Shown piece by piece: positions 9,009 to 17,907 of a DNA stretch of 64,000 nucleotides. This stretch comes from Bacillus thuringiensis (lineage in GTDB: Bacteria > Bacillota > Bacilli > Bacillales > Bacillaceae_G), in contig NZ_JACYOF010000002.1 of the NCBI RefSeq assembly GCF_014932895.1, forward strand, positions 744,001-808,000. The letters are read 5' to 3'. Within the stretch, counting starts at the first letter, position 1. Every line of letters starts with the position of its first letter. A program made the translations under genes and the position numbers. Under the pieces are notes generated by a model, which saw only the letters and a list, made by a program, of their open reading frames with translations, ran no database searches and was not told the origin of the DNA.

Positions 9009-9149
9009 TTTACTTCCTTTTTTCGAACGATATTCTTTCCCTTTATTATCGTTACCAGTTTCAAATTCAGTACTAAATTCCTGATTAAACTGTCCTGATT
9101 TCGGTGAACCTTGATTACCGCTTCCTTTACTACCATTACGATTCGTCAT
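8994..9149 (-). CDS. Small hydrophilic protein, SASP-like composition
   Basis: A 51-residue frame with a strong GGAGGGAG ribosome site seven bases before the ATG at 9149. The product is free of hydrophobic stretches, rich in Gly, Ser, Asn and Lys, and contains GQFNQEFSTEF, which recalls the GQFGTEFASET repeat of gamma-type small acid-soluble spore proteins. It ends KKGSKSKKE. A minor spore protein is likely, but the assignment rests only on composition and this short motif. Confidence 0.62.
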   Translation of the reverse strand: MTNRNGSKGSGNQGSPKSGQFNQEFSTEFETGNDNKGKEYRSKKGSKSKKE

Positions 9150-9233
9150 ATTTCTCCCTCCTTCCATTATTAGTAGTATGGCGCTCTATCTTTTTTCATA
9201 CACATTTTATTTTTATCATCTATTACATACGAA

Positions 9234-9270
9234 AGAAGACCTTCCACATATAAGGAAGGTCTTCTTTTTT
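9234..9270 (+). terminator. Intrinsic terminator
   Basis: AGAAGACCTTCC pairs with GGAAGGTCTTCT around ACATATAA, followed by six T residues. It lies between convergent or divergent small units; on the minus strand the A-rich side also allows use as the end of the MarR gene. Confidence 0.8.
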
Positions 9271-9301
9271 ATTACGTAAGCGTTTTCTTGTTTGTAATCA
9301 C

Positions 9302-9721
9302 TTAAATAAGTTTTTTTGAAATAGAAATCATTATATTCATTTCATCTTCTGAAAGTGCAGAGAATCTTTCTTGTAAATATTGTTTTTTTGCACTCTCCAT
9401 TTTCGCAACTAAATCTTTCCCTTGTTCTGTAATCTCTAAATATACAACTCGGCGATCTGATGTAGAGCGGGAACGAGTTACAAAACCTTTATTGATTAGT
9501 TTTTCTGTAACAGCTGTAATATGACTATTCGACACATTTAACTCATTAGCTACACGTGATACCATTTCCTTATTCGCACGATTCAATATTCTAAGGACGA
9601 TGAACTCATTCCACGGTATGTAACCACCAAATATTTTTCCAATATCATTACGCAACGTGCGAAACATAGCAAACACATTTGTCGATAGTTCTTCCATTAA
9701 TTGCTCTCGATTTTGAGACAA
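9302..9721 (-). CDS. MarR family transcriptional regulator
   Basis: A 139-residue winged-helix regulator. The HTH lies at about residues 55-80 (VSRVANELNVSNSHITAVTEKL), and the wing carries the characteristic SDRRVVYLEITEQGKDLV. Terminal helices for dimerisation are present at both ends. No obvious target gene is divergent from it except the YrvL-like gene 160 bp away. MarR proteins usually regulate their own gene and a neighbour, so that is the first candidate. Confidence 0.9.
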   Translation of the reverse strand: MSQNREQLMEELSTNVFAMFRTLRNDIGKIFGGYIPWNEFIVLRILNRANKEMVSRVANELNVSNSHITAVTEKLINKGFVTRSRSTSDRRVVYLEITEQGKDLVAKMESAKKQYLQERFSALSEDEMNIMISISKKLI

Positions 9722-9883
9722 CTTTGACAGCCCCTTTTATTTCATTTAGTTAAATAAAAACCTTATTAATAATTTTACATGAAATCTTACTTTTTGTCAC
9801 CTTATTTTCCCGTGATTCGTAGTTTTTTAATATACATTTCATGATACAATGAAGTTGATTTTCCAGAAAAAGGAGTGAGTTTA

Positions 9884-10303
9884 ATGAATGAGGAGGAGAA
9901 GTTCTCTAATTTCAGCCTAAAAGATAAAACAATTATCATTAGTATTATTGTTCTTTTTCTCACTATAGTTTTTGCATTTATATTTTTTGTGTATGTAGGA
10001 ATCTTTCAAATTACAGGTATAGAGTACTCCTCACGAACTGCTTTACTACTCTTTTTTTTATTTATCCTTTTCTTAGATGGTATTACATACTTTATTTTAA
10101 TCTTCTTTAAAGCGCTGTTATATTCAATGACGACAAACATACCAAATTGGCTCTCGGTTACTCTTTTCTCAATCATTGAAATTACGTTAGATTGGTTCGT
10201 CATTCATACTGCCGATGATTGGGTAGAGAGCGTACAAATGTCCAACATAACTGAATTATGTGCCGCACTATTCTTTTTCGTCTTAAATAAAGTGAAACTT
10301 TAA
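9884..10303 (+). CDS. YrvL-like regulatory membrane protein; 3' end supplied by bcr1
   Basis: A 139-residue integral membrane protein with four predicted helices (starting around residues 15-40, 49-72, 90-110 and 120-135). Length and layout resemble the B. subtilis YrvL family, which regulates sigI expression. The ATG at 9884 follows AAAAGGAG with 8 bp spacing; a GTG at 9875 overlaps it and is rejected. The last codons (KVKL) and the TAA come from the first bases of the bcr1 element inserted at 10287, so the native C-terminus was probably different. The family call is moderate. Confidence 0.68.
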   Translation: MNEEEKFSNFSLKDKTIIISIIVLFLTIVFAFIFFVYVGIFQITGIEYSSRTALLLFFLFILFLDGITYFILIFFKALLYSMTTNIPNWLSVTLFSIIEITLDWFVIHTADDWVESVQMSNITELCAALFFFVLNKVKL

Positions 10304-10443
10304 TCAGTGGGGGGTTCTTCATCCCCCACTGATTATTAGCCCGCACCAATCGGGCTTTTACGGGCAGTTGATCCCCCACCTAACTTCTTTGCTTTCGCTG
10401 AATTTTGAGATAGGGATCTTATTGCCCGTTAATGCGGGATAAA
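10287..10443 (+). repeat. bcr1 element, copy A
   Basis: A 157-bp element bounded by ATAAA on both sides (10287-10291 and 10439-10443), the complement of the TTTAT target duplication described for bcr1. It begins AGTGAAACTTTAATCAGTGG, contains the paired GTGGGGGnnnATCCCCCAC hairpin, an AATCGGGC/GCCCG pair, and ends CCCGTTAATGCGGG. bcr1 is a dispersed, mobile-looking repeat specific to the B. cereus group. Confidence 0.92.
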
Positions 10444-10533
10444 TTATTAAGTGATAAGAAAGAGTAAGATTACAAGCTTTTCTATATGAAAATTGGTACA
10501 ATGAAAGCAAATCATACTAAAGAGGTGTTAATT

Positions 10534-11088
10534 ATGAACTTACAACAATGGGCTGATAAAGGTATGTCCTTTGATACATATGTGAATGAAATGAAAGTAA
10601 ACCAATACGAGCTACTGCATATTTACAATAACTTTTTAATTCCAAATGAATTACTTCCTGTTTTAGAAGAACGTCAAAATGACGGTTGGCGTGTTATCGT
10701 ATTAACTGCTGACTGGTGTGGCGACGCTCTTTTATGCGTACCTGTTATGAAACGAATTTCTGAAGTTGCAAATATTGATATGAGATTATTAATTCGTGAC
10801 GAAAACTTAGAATTAATGGATCAATATTTAACAAATGGAACAGCACGTGCGATTCCAATCTTTATTTTCATTGATAAAGACGGAAATGAACAAGCTGTTT
10901 GGGGACCACGCGCTCCAAAAGTACAAGAATTAGTAACTTCAATGCGAGCTACATTGCCTGAAAAAGAAGATCCAACATTTGAAGAAAAACAAAAAGAAAT
11001 GTATGCGAATTTCCGTGCTACATTAGCGGATGATACTTCTCTTTGGGAACATGTAATGGAAAGCATGATTGAAAAAGTAGTAAAATAA
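10534..11088 (+). CDS. Thioredoxin-like fold protein (Thioredoxin_9 type)
   Basis: A 184-residue protein with an N-terminal helical region (about 1-45) and a thioredoxin fold (about 50-150). At the active-site position it reads VLTADWCGDALLC, so Cys62 and Cys68 are separated by five residues instead of the CxxC of true oxidoreductases. The cis-proline equivalent is in ARAIPIFIFID. Such proteins in Bacilli are annotated as thioredoxin family without proven reductase activity. The ATG at 10534 follows AGAGGTG; upstream in-frame ATGs at 10486 and 10501 lack a site. Confidence 0.85.
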   Translation: MNLQQWADKGMSFDTYVNEMKVNQYELLHIYNNFLIPNELLPVLEERQNDGWRVIVLTADWCGDALLCVPVMKRISEVANIDMRLLIRDENLELMDQYLTNGTARAIPIFIFIDKDGNEQAVWGPRAPKVQELVTSMRATLPEKEDPTFEEKQKEMYANFRATLADDTSLWEHVMESMIEKVVK

Positions 11089-11116
11089 AAAACCTGCCGA
11101 TTGCGGCAGGTTTTTT
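11087..11116. terminator. Bidirectional terminator
   Basis: AAAAAACCTGCCG pairs with CGGCAGGTTTTTT around ATTG, shared by the convergent thioredoxin-like gene and uppP. Confidence 0.93.
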
Positions 11117-11117
11117 A

Positions 11118-11909
11118 TTACATAATGAAGAAATAGAATACCGCAGCTAAAATGAAACGGTAGTAAGCAAATGGTGTTAGTTTTACACGTGCTAACAATT
11201 TTAAGAATGAAACAATTGCAAGCATCGCAACAACGAATGCAGTTACAAATCCCGTTACAAATAGCGTTACATCTGCTGAGCTTAATACATCCCAGCTTTT
11301 AATTAAATCTAATCCACTTGCAGCTACCATCATCGGTACTGCTAAAATGAACGTATATTCAGCTGCCGCTGTATGCGACACGCGAGCTAATAAACCACCA
11401 CTTATTGTAGAACCAGAACGAGAAAATCCTGGCCAAAGTGCTAAACATTGGAACATACCAATTGTGAATGCCTGTTTATATGTGATTTCATCTAACGTTC
11501 TTGCTGTACTTGGTTTTGAGAACTTCTCAGCAACAATCATTAAAATACCGCCAGCAACTAAACTAATAACAACCGGTCCGGTTCCAAATAAAACGTCTTT
11601 AATAGCACTATGGAATAATACGCCAAGTACGCCGGCAGGAATCATCCCAATAATAATATGTAACAAATTTAACGATGGCCCTTCTTTTACTTTTCCAATT
11701 CCAACTAACGACCATAAGCGTTTCCAAAATACAACTACAACCGCTAAAATCGATCCCAATTGGATTACAACCTCAAAAACTTTCGCTCTATCGCCTTCAA
11801 ATCCAATTAAGTGTCCTGTTAAAATCATATGTCCTGTTGACGATACTGGTAGAAACTCTGTTAATCCTTCAACAGCACCCATGATTAAACCAATTAACCA
11901 ATCAGCCAC
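11118..11909 (-). CDS. uppP: Undecaprenyl-diphosphatase
   Basis: A 263-residue BacA/UppP membrane enzyme that dephosphorylates undecaprenyl diphosphate for recycling of the cell-wall carrier and gives bacitracin tolerance. The two signature regions are present: [14 protein letters not shown] near the N-terminus and [10 protein letters not shown] in the second half. Seven or eight membrane helices are visible. A GTG at 11909 is chosen because AAGGAGG lies eight bases upstream. A longer frame from 11951 would add 14 residues with no site. Confidence 0.95.
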   Translation of the reverse strand: MADWLIGLIMGAVEGLTEFLPVSSTGHMILTGHLIGFEGDRAKVFEVVIQLGSILAVVVVFWKRLWSLVGIGKVKEGPSLNLLHIIIGMIPAGVLGVLFHSAIKDVLFGTGPVVISLVAGGILMIVAEKFSKPSTARTLDEITYKQAFTIGMFQCLALWPGFSRSGSTISGGLLARVSHTAAAEYTFILAVPMMVAASGLDLIKSWDVLSSADVTLFVTGFVTAFVVAMLAIVSFLKLLARVKLTPFAYYRFILAAVFYFFIM

Positions 11910-12091
11910 AAGTAGTGCCTCCTTAACAACAAATAATATGTAATTTTTCACACCTTATCATAATACCTTATCCCTTCTCAAAGTGCATCCTTTTTTATTG
12001 ATTTCATATATTACAGGCGCTTATTTCTTTTCTATTTTTTGATTAAATTGTATGATAGGAAGGATTGTTTTTTTATCGGAAAGGAGATTTT

Positions 12092-13450
12092 ATGAAAGAA
12101 ACTACTTCATTCTCACAAAAGTTAAAGCAATTTGTATTACTATTTTTTCCGATTTTCGTAACGCAAATGTCATTATTTGCAATGAGTTTTTTCGATACAA
12201 CAATGTCAGGACATGCAAGTCCTATTGATTTAGCAGGTGTTGCGATCGGAACAAGTATATGGATTCCAGTGAGTACGGGATTAACAGGAATTTTAATGGC
12301 TACTACTCCAATTGTTGCACAGCTCATTGGATCCAAGAAAAAAGAGGACGTTCCCCACGTTGTCATACAAGCAGTTTATTTAGCAGTTTGTGCTAGCTTC
12401 GTTGTCATCCTTATTGGCTTCTTCGTTGTTTCACCTATTTTAAACGGTATGCGTTTAGAAGAACCTGTGGAACGTATTGCGGCACAATTTTTAAGTATTA
12501 TCGCGATTGGAATTATTCCTTTATTCACTTACACTGTCTTACGCGGATTTATTGATGCATTAGGAAAAACTCGAACAACGATGATCATTACGTTACTATC
12601 ATTACCAATTAACGTAATATTAAATTACTTATTAATTTTTGGTAACTTTGGTTTTCCTAAACTCGGTGGTGTCGGAGCGGCAATTGCTTCCACCGCAACA
12701 TATTGGTGCATTTTAATTATTACGATCATTATTATTCGTACGAAAGATCCATTCGCATCTTTTAATATATTTAAACAGTTATACCGCCCTTCTCTTTCGA
12801 GTTGGAAAGCATTCTTAAAACTTGGCGTCCCTATCGGATTTGCGATCTTTTTTGAAACGAGTATTTTCGCTGCAGTTACACTAATGATGAGTAATTTTAG
12901 TACAACAACAATTGCAGCGCATCAAGCAGCTATGAACTTCGCTTCCTTGTTATATATGACTCCTTTAAGTTTAGCAATGGCGATGACAATAGCAGTTGGA
13001 TTTGAAGTTGGAGCAAAACGTTACAATAATGCAAAACAATATGGATTTATCGGGATTGGCTTAGCACTTGCATTCGCCCTATTGTATTCAATTCTTCTCT
13101 ACTTCTTTGATGATGAAATTGCTTCAATTTATACGACAGATGCAAAAGTTCATCATTTAGCAAAGGAGTTCCTTATATTTGCTATTTTATTTCAAATTTC
13201 AGATGCAATTGCAACTCCCGTACAAGGCGCACTGCGTGGTTATAAAGATGTAAATGTCGCTCTATTTATGACGTTAATTGCTTATTGGGTAATAGGTCTC
13301 CCTCTTGGTTACATATTAGCAACTTATACGGAATGGGCCGCGAAAGGGTATTGGATCGGTCTTATTATCGGTCTAGCATTTGGCGCTAGCTTCCTACTTA
13401 TCCGTCTCTTTCAAGTTCAAAGAAAATATACAACACAAAACAGCCGCTAA
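12092..13450 (+). CDS. MATE family efflux transporter
   Basis: A 452-residue multidrug and toxin extrusion protein with twelve membrane helices in two similar halves. The N-terminal helix contains [22 protein letters not shown], and the second half starts with [17 protein letters not shown]. NorM-type sodium or proton antiporters have this size. Start ATG at 12092 follows GGAAAGGAG. It stands alone with its own terminator; the substrate cannot be predicted. Confidence 0.93.
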   Translation: MKETTSFSQKLKQFVLLFFPIFVTQMSLFAMSFFDTTMSGHASPIDLAGVAIGTSIWIPVSTGLTGILMATTPIVAQLIGSKKKEDVPHVVIQAVYLAVCASFVVILIGFFVVSPILNGMRLEEPVERIAAQFLSIIAIGIIPLFTYTVLRGFIDALGKTRTTMIITLLSLPINVILNYLLIFGNFGFPKLGGVGAAIASTATYWCILIITIIIIRTKDPFASFNIFKQLYRPSLSSWKAFLKLGVPIGFAIFFETSIFAAVTLMMSNFSTTTIAAHQAAMNFASLLYMTPLSLAMAMTIAVGFEVGAKRYNNAKQYGFIGIGLALAFALLYSILLYFFDDEIASIYTTDAKVHHLAKEFLIFAILFQISDAIATPVQGALRGYKDVNVALFMTLIAYWVIGLPLGYILATYTEWAAKGYWIGLIIGLAFGASFLLIRLFQVQRKYTTQNSR

Positions 13451-13468
13451 CGCTAGAGCGGCTGTTTT
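13439..13468 (+). terminator. Intrinsic terminator after the MATE gene
   Basis: AACAGCCGCT pairs with AGCGGCTGTT around AACGCT, followed by T-rich sequence; the stop codon of the gene is in the loop side. Confidence 0.9.
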
Positions 13469-13526
13469 CTTTATGCATATTTTTTCTTGTAACGTATAAC
13501 ATAATGAAAAAGAAAGGTGGATACAT

Positions 13527-13706
13527 ATGGACGAAAAAGAAAAAGAAAAAAATCAATCATTCGATGAAGAATTCGCCCCTGAAATTTCACCTGGATACCG
13601 GCAAGATGTACATAAGCCACCTAAATATAAAAACACTTCGTTTTTAATGGGCATTACCATTTTCGCTGCTGTATTACTCGTACTCATCATTTTCATCTAT
13701 TTTTAA
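13527..13706 (+). CDS. Small C-terminally anchored membrane protein (59 aa)
   Basis: The ATG at 13527 follows GAAAGGTGG. The product starts with a charged stretch (MDEKEKEKNQSFDEEFAPEI), has a central PPKYKN turn and ends with one hydrophobic helix (residues about 37-59, GITIFAAVLLVLIIFIYF) directly before the stop. The tail-anchor topology with an acidic cytoplasmic head is clear, but I do not know the family. The next small gene follows after 18 bp with its own ribosome site, so the two are probably cotranscribed. Confidence 0.72.
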   Translation: MDEKEKEKNQSFDEEFAPEISPGYRQDVHKPPKYKNTSFLMGITIFAAVLLVLIIFIYF

Positions 13707-13724
13707 GGAAAGGTGACATATTAT

Positions 13725-13874
13725 ATGAAGAAACAAGATTCCAATCGTTCAAAAAGGACTGTTAAAACACAAAAAGGATATGCAGGAGATTCTGTTAATA
13801 CACTTAAACAAGTCGAGCAAGGAAATCTATACATCGCTCAAAAAGAACTTGGTCAACAAAATGAAAATCTTTAA
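13725..13874 (+). CDS. Small basic hydrophilic protein (49 aa)
   Basis: The ATG at 13725 follows GGAAAGGTGA. The product (MKKQDSNRSKRTVKTQKGYA and on to LGQQNENL) is basic at the N-terminus and has a polar helix with VNTLKQVEQGN. Its composition suits a minor spore or nucleic-acid-binding protein, but no family is recognised. A terminator begins at its stop codon. Confidence 0.65.
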   Translation: MKKQDSNRSKRTVKTQKGYAGDSVNTLKQVEQGNLYIAQKELGQQNENL

Positions 13875-13902
13875 AATCCCTCAAAAAACTGAGGGATTTT
13901 TT
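13874..13902 (+). terminator. Intrinsic terminator
   Basis: AAATCCCTCA pairs with TGAGGGATTT around AAAAAC, followed by T residues. Confidence 0.9.
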
Positions 13903-14008
13903 GATTACGGATTAACGGGAGACTTCATCTCAAAATTCGACTGTAAAGCAAAGAGATTAGTAAGAGTCGGGCTCTGTTAATGCCCGATTGATTAAAGTTT
14001 CACTTTAT
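13900..14008 (-). repeat. Degenerate bcr1 element, copy E
   Basis: The right end reads CGATTGATTAAAGTTTCACTTTAT (shown in parts: CGATTGATTAAAG, then TTTCACTTTAT) like intact copies. The left part keeps ATTAACGGG and CTCAAAATTCG. The roughly 45-bp AATAATCAGTGGGGG arm is missing, and several other positions differ. No clean left target duplication is visible, so this is an old, internally deleted copy. Confidence 0.72.
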
Positions 14009-14087
14009 TGTACGTACTGCTTTTGTTCTAACACCATAAATATGTTATTAACCTTTACAATTTTTATGTCATAATTTAATTTCATTA

Positions 14088-14361
14088 CATTCATATAAAC
14101 AAAATGAAGAAGAATGGGATAATATAGCGGTTATAATTAATGACGAACTACTGTTTCGTTTCCCGCGAAAACAGGAATATGCAAAGCGAATTCCTTTAGA
14201 AAAAGAACTATGCACACTTCTCTCTCATTCACCGCATCACTACCTTTTATCAATACAGTCCTTTACTGCATAATCTTATTTATAACATTGAGACAAATAA
14301 TGAAATAGAATTAAGTAAGTGTGTAAAACGGCTGAAAGCGATATTACAGGGACGAGATTAA
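14088..14361 (+). pseudogene. Remnant of an aminoglycoside/macrolide phosphotransferase-like gene
   Basis: An open stretch without a start codon encodes NEEEWDNIAVIINDELLFRF, then PRKQEYAKRIPLEKELCTLL, typical of the N-lobe of APH-family kinases (beta strands followed by the lysine-bearing FRFPR...AKR segment). A stop occurs at 14271. After a short junk segment another frame reads NEIELSKCVKRLKAILQGRD and stops at 14361, resembling the C-terminal helix of the same family. The central roughly 200 residues, including the catalytic HGD loop, are deleted. Flanking bcr1 copies lie on both sides. Confidence 0.7.
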
Positions 14362-14519
14362 ATTCTCTTCCTATACTCTCTATCCTCATACATCATTAAC
14401 TTTTTATCCATTTCAACAATAACTTTATACAATTGAAATGCCTGTAAAATTTGCAGTTGAATTCCAAAAGGAGCATTCTGTTCTTTTAACCATTGAAATA
14501 CTTTCGTTTCATCTTTCAT
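14358..14519 (-). CDS. Small hypothetical protein (53 aa)
   Basis: The ATG at 14519 follows a good GAGGAGG site. The product is a helical protein with QWLKEQNAPFGIQLQILQAF and a charged tail ending REYRKRI. No family is recognised. Its stop codon overlaps the end of the phosphotransferase remnant on the other strand. A bcr1 element starts 18 bp upstream of its start codon, so any native promoter has been displaced or replaced. Confidence 0.6.
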   Translation of the reverse strand: MKDETKVFQWLKEQNAPFGIQLQILQAFQLYKVIVEMDKKLMMYEDREYRKRI

Positions 14520-14536
14520 TGATTATTCCTCCTCTT

Positions 14537-14691
14537 ATAAAGTGAAACTTTAATCAGTGGGGAGTGTTTATCCCACACTAATTATTAGCCCTCACCAATC
14601 GAGCGTTTACGGACAGCCCGACTCCCACCTAACTTCTTGGCTCCAGCTAAATTTTGAGGTGGGAGTCTTACTACCGCAAATAGCGTATAAA
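14537..14691 (+). repeat. bcr1 element, copy B
   Basis: A 155-bp copy between ATAAA repeats (14537-14541 and 14687-14691). It starts AGTGAAACTTTAATCAGTGG, has the GTGGGG...CCCAC hairpin, the CACCAATCGAG segment and a CTCCCACCTAACTT/AGGTGGGAG pair. It is more diverged from copy A in the first hairpin. It lies just upstream of the ribosome site of the 53-residue gene. Confidence 0.92.
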
Positions 14692-14764
14692 ATCTGCTAC
14701 AAATATACCGTAAATGATGAAAAGCTTTTCATGTCAATAATAAAAAGGATGCAAAATGCATCCT

Positions 14765-15538
14765 TTAATGTACGATATTTTTCTTCTGCGGCGCTTCTTC
14801 TTTTCCCCCTTCCACTTGGCATTCACTACGAAAAGCACAATTCATACACTCGGAACGAAAATGACGCTCTGTGTAGTGCTCAGGTTGTTGCAACATTTCT
14901 TTCATTCTAAATAAATCATCCATTCCAACTATAATATCTTCCTGTTTCGGAATGTACTCATACTTAGTTCCTTCTATTAAATTAATAATTTCAATTTTTC
15001 CTGGAAGAATGCCGAAAGCTTTATAACTGAATACTGTCATTAACTTCTGACAAAGAGCAAGCATTTCCTCATCCGCATCGATAACATACTTTTTAATTAC
15101 AAATGACTCTGTACTCCACTCACCAACTTCAAATGTCAATGACATGTGAACACCTAACTCTTCCATATATGTCTGAAACTTCTCATATAAAAACAATGGT
15201 GGTGTCTGACTATCATCTCTTTCAACAAACCGTAATAAGTGATCAGTTATCTTTGCTAATACAATATAGTACTCCGTCTTCGAAGCAAACATATTAATCC
15301 TTACTTTTTTCCAGTACTTTTCTATTAGTATTAAAAGTAAAATTTTCGTTTGTTGGCCCGCAGGTAGCGTGTAATACTCGTTAATAATTTGATTCACAAT
15401 CATTTGTGCTATTTGTTGCCATTCAAATGAAGAAGGTTCTTTTCTTTTTATATGACGGAAATAAAATTTATGCGGACAACGCATAAATTCATACAAATGG
15501 TAATCTGCCATCGTTTTGATTGCGATTTTCTCATGCAA
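14765..15538 (-). CDS. Stand-alone AddB/Cas4-like PD-(D/E)XK protein with Fe-S cysteines
   Basis: A 257-residue protein. Cys21 lies in FMRCPHKFYFRH, and three more cysteines near the C-terminus read CMNCAFRSEC (231, 234, 240). C-x209-C-x2-C-x5-C is the 4Fe-4S arrangement of AddB and Cas4 nucleases. The centre (residues about 60-110) has the W...Y...L..F helical pattern of that superfamily. The expected D...(D/E)xK catalytic strands would fall near GKIEIINLIEGTKYEYIP, where the acidic residue and lysine are not in canonical order, so nuclease activity is doubtful. The TTG start follows AGGGAGATG. No cas gene or CRISPR is nearby. Confidence 0.75.
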   Translation of the reverse strand: MHEKIAIKTMADYHLYEFMRCPHKFYFRHIKRKEPSSFEWQQIAQMIVNQIINEYYTLPAGQQTKILLLILIEKYWKKVRINMFASKTEYYIVLAKITDHLLRFVERDDSQTPPLFLYEKFQTYMEELGVHMSLTFEVGEWSTESFVIKKYVIDADEEMLALCQKLMTVFSYKAFGILPGKIEIINLIEGTKYEYIPKQEDIIVGMDDLFRMKEMLQQPEHYTERHFRSECMNCAFRSECQVEGGKEEAPQKKNIVH

Positions 15539-15562
15539 TTGATCTTCATCTCCCTTCTGCCA

Positions 15563-16009
15563 TTAAGAAAGGTGTTTTACAAATTCCGCTCCAAACTGTA
15601 AACATGTTTCTACATCTTCATCTTCTGGCGTTAATTCTACTTTTAGTCCTTCTAACACAACTGCCGCCCCGCGCTCTTGCAGCTTTTCTATTAAAATGTC
15701 CACCGCCACGCCGTATTTCGGATAAGCCGAATCACATGACCCGAATACTGCCGCTTTTTTCCCAGTTAAATCAATAGAATCCATTGCATCATAAAAATCT
15801 AAGAAATCGTCTGGAAGATCCCCGTCCCCCCAAGTATAAGCGCCTAAAATAATACCATCATACTGTTCTAGTATAGAAGCTTCCGGTGAATCCATAATAT
15901 CAATAACCTCAATTTCATTTTCTGTTTCACGAATTGCGCCCGCAATATGATCTGCCATTTCCTCTGTATTTCCACTCATACTTGCAAAAATCATTACTAG
16001 CTTACTCAA
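15563..16009 (-). CDS. Short-chain flavodoxin, Fur-regulated (YkuN/YkuP-like)
   Basis: A 148-residue FMN electron carrier that can replace ferredoxin under iron limitation. The phosphate loop is FASMSGNTEEMAD, the FMN ring-binding loops are LGAYTWGDGDLPDDF and FGSCDSAYPKYG. A TTG at 16009 is the start, six bases after AAAGGGAGAG. It lies inside the end of an upstream 58-codon frame, suggesting translational coupling. A perfect Fur box upstream (16188-16202) supports iron repression, as known for ykuNOP in B. subtilis. Confidence 0.93.
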   Translation of the reverse strand: MSKLVMIFASMSGNTEEMADHIAGAIRETENEIEVIDIMDSPEASILEQYDGIILGAYTWGDGDLPDDFLDFYDAMDSIDLTGKKAAVFGSCDSAYPKYGVAVDILIEKLQERGAAVVLEGLKVELTPEDEDVETCLQFGAEFVKHLS

Positions 16010-16178
16010 CTGAATCTCTCCCTTTACTGTATATCGCTTTTTCTGTTTGAATTGCATTCTTCTCATCTACAGATTCAGAACGAATTACATTTTGCTGCCA
16101 TTCAATATGCTGATCAACATCTTTATTTTTTAATCCCCTTCGTAAAAGGTGATATTTTTTCTCATTAACATGTCGCAT
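16002..16178 (-). CDS. Small protein coupled to the flavodoxin gene (58 aa)
   Basis: An uninterrupted frame from the ATG at 16178 to a TAA at 16002, overlapping the flavodoxin start by eight bases. The product is charged and helical (MRHVNEKKYHLLRRGLKNKD, then DQHIEWQQNVIRSES). The ribosome site is weak (AGGAT close to the ATG), so coding status is uncertain. Position directly after the Fur box and overlap with the next start favour translation as part of an iron-starvation operon. No family recognised. Confidence 0.5.
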   Translation of the reverse strand: MRHVNEKKYHLLRRGLKNKDVDQHIEWQQNVIRSESVDEKNAIQTEKAIYSKGRDSVE

Positions 16179-16187
16179 CTATCCTAT

Positions 16188-16202
16188 TGATAATAATTAT
16201 CA
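16188..16202. promoter_or_regulatory. Perfect Fur box
   Basis: TGATAATAATTATCA is an exact match to the 7-1-7 Bacillus Fur consensus TGATAATNATTATCA. It lies 10 bp upstream of the small frame leading into the flavodoxin gene. Confidence 0.92.
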
Positions 16203-16227
16203 ATTTCAACTGTATCATTAGATTAAT

Positions 16228-16242
16228 TGAAATTGATTATCA
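16228..16242. promoter_or_regulatory. Second Fur box overlapping a putative -35
   Basis: TGAAATTGATTATCA matches the 7-1-7 Fur consensus at 12 of 14 specified positions. On the minus strand TTGACT, a likely -35, directly precedes it, so Fur bound here would block the flavodoxin promoter together with the downstream perfect box. Confidence 0.7.
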
Positions 16243-16359
16243 AAGTCAATAACTATTTTTAAAAAAATAGTTAAAATGTACAAGCTTGCCCGTTAGCTAT
16301 TCATATACTATAAATGAGCATAGTTCTTTCTCAGCCCTCTCTGACGGAAAGAAATAAAA

Positions 16360-16392
16360 GCAACTGCGATAGAGCGCAGTTGCCTTTTTTTA
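16360..16392 (-). terminator. Terminator of the M20 gene
   Basis: GCAACTGCG pairs with CGCAGTTGC around ATAGAG; on the minus strand it is followed by TTTTA, and on the plus strand by seven T residues. Confidence 0.85.
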
Positions 16393-16398
16393 TGCTTT

Positions 16399-17590
<1,192 letters not shown>

Positions 17591-17720
17591 GAGCTAGACA
17601 TTTTAAATTTACTCAACCTCTGTTAATTGAATGAAAAAATAAATATTATATTTTCACGTCTTCCCACAATCCACTTTTATATATTCATACAATTCACTGT
17701 CTATTTACATGTCAAACCCA

Positions 17721-17749
17721 TTACAAATTCATGCCGAATGTAATATAAT
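17721..17749 (+). promoter_or_regulatory. Sigma-A type promoter for the dlt operon
   Basis: TTACAA (17721-17726), a 17-bp spacer and TATAAT (17744-17749). Transcription would start near 17757, giving an untranslated leader of about 150 bp before dltX. The leader is T-rich and holds no motif I recognise. This is the only notable signal in the 339-bp gap after the M20 gene. Confidence 0.65.
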
Positions 17750-17907
17750 TACTAAGTTAGGGATTTTCTTTTTTAGTATTTAGTGCTAATATCAGAAAAG
17801 AGCCTTTTGTCTTATTTTTACCTAAAATGTGGAATTTTGTTTTTTTCACAATAATGTAGGACATGATACCTACAAAGAGCTATTATTTCATTAAGAGAGG
17901 GAAAGAC

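Noticed and set aside
10306-10340. GTGGGGG/CCCCCAC hairpin after the YrvL-like gene as a terminator
   Set aside because: The same hairpin occurs in every intact bcr1 copy and no T-tract follows; it is part of the repeat.
11347-11943. 198-codon frame antisense to uppP
   Set aside because: Shadow of uppP, which has all its signature motifs; the antisense product is unlike any protein I know.
14765-15538. Evidence for a CRISPR-Cas locus because of the Cas4-like protein
   Set aside because: No repeat-spacer array and no other cas gene in 64 kb; AddB-type similarity is equally good.
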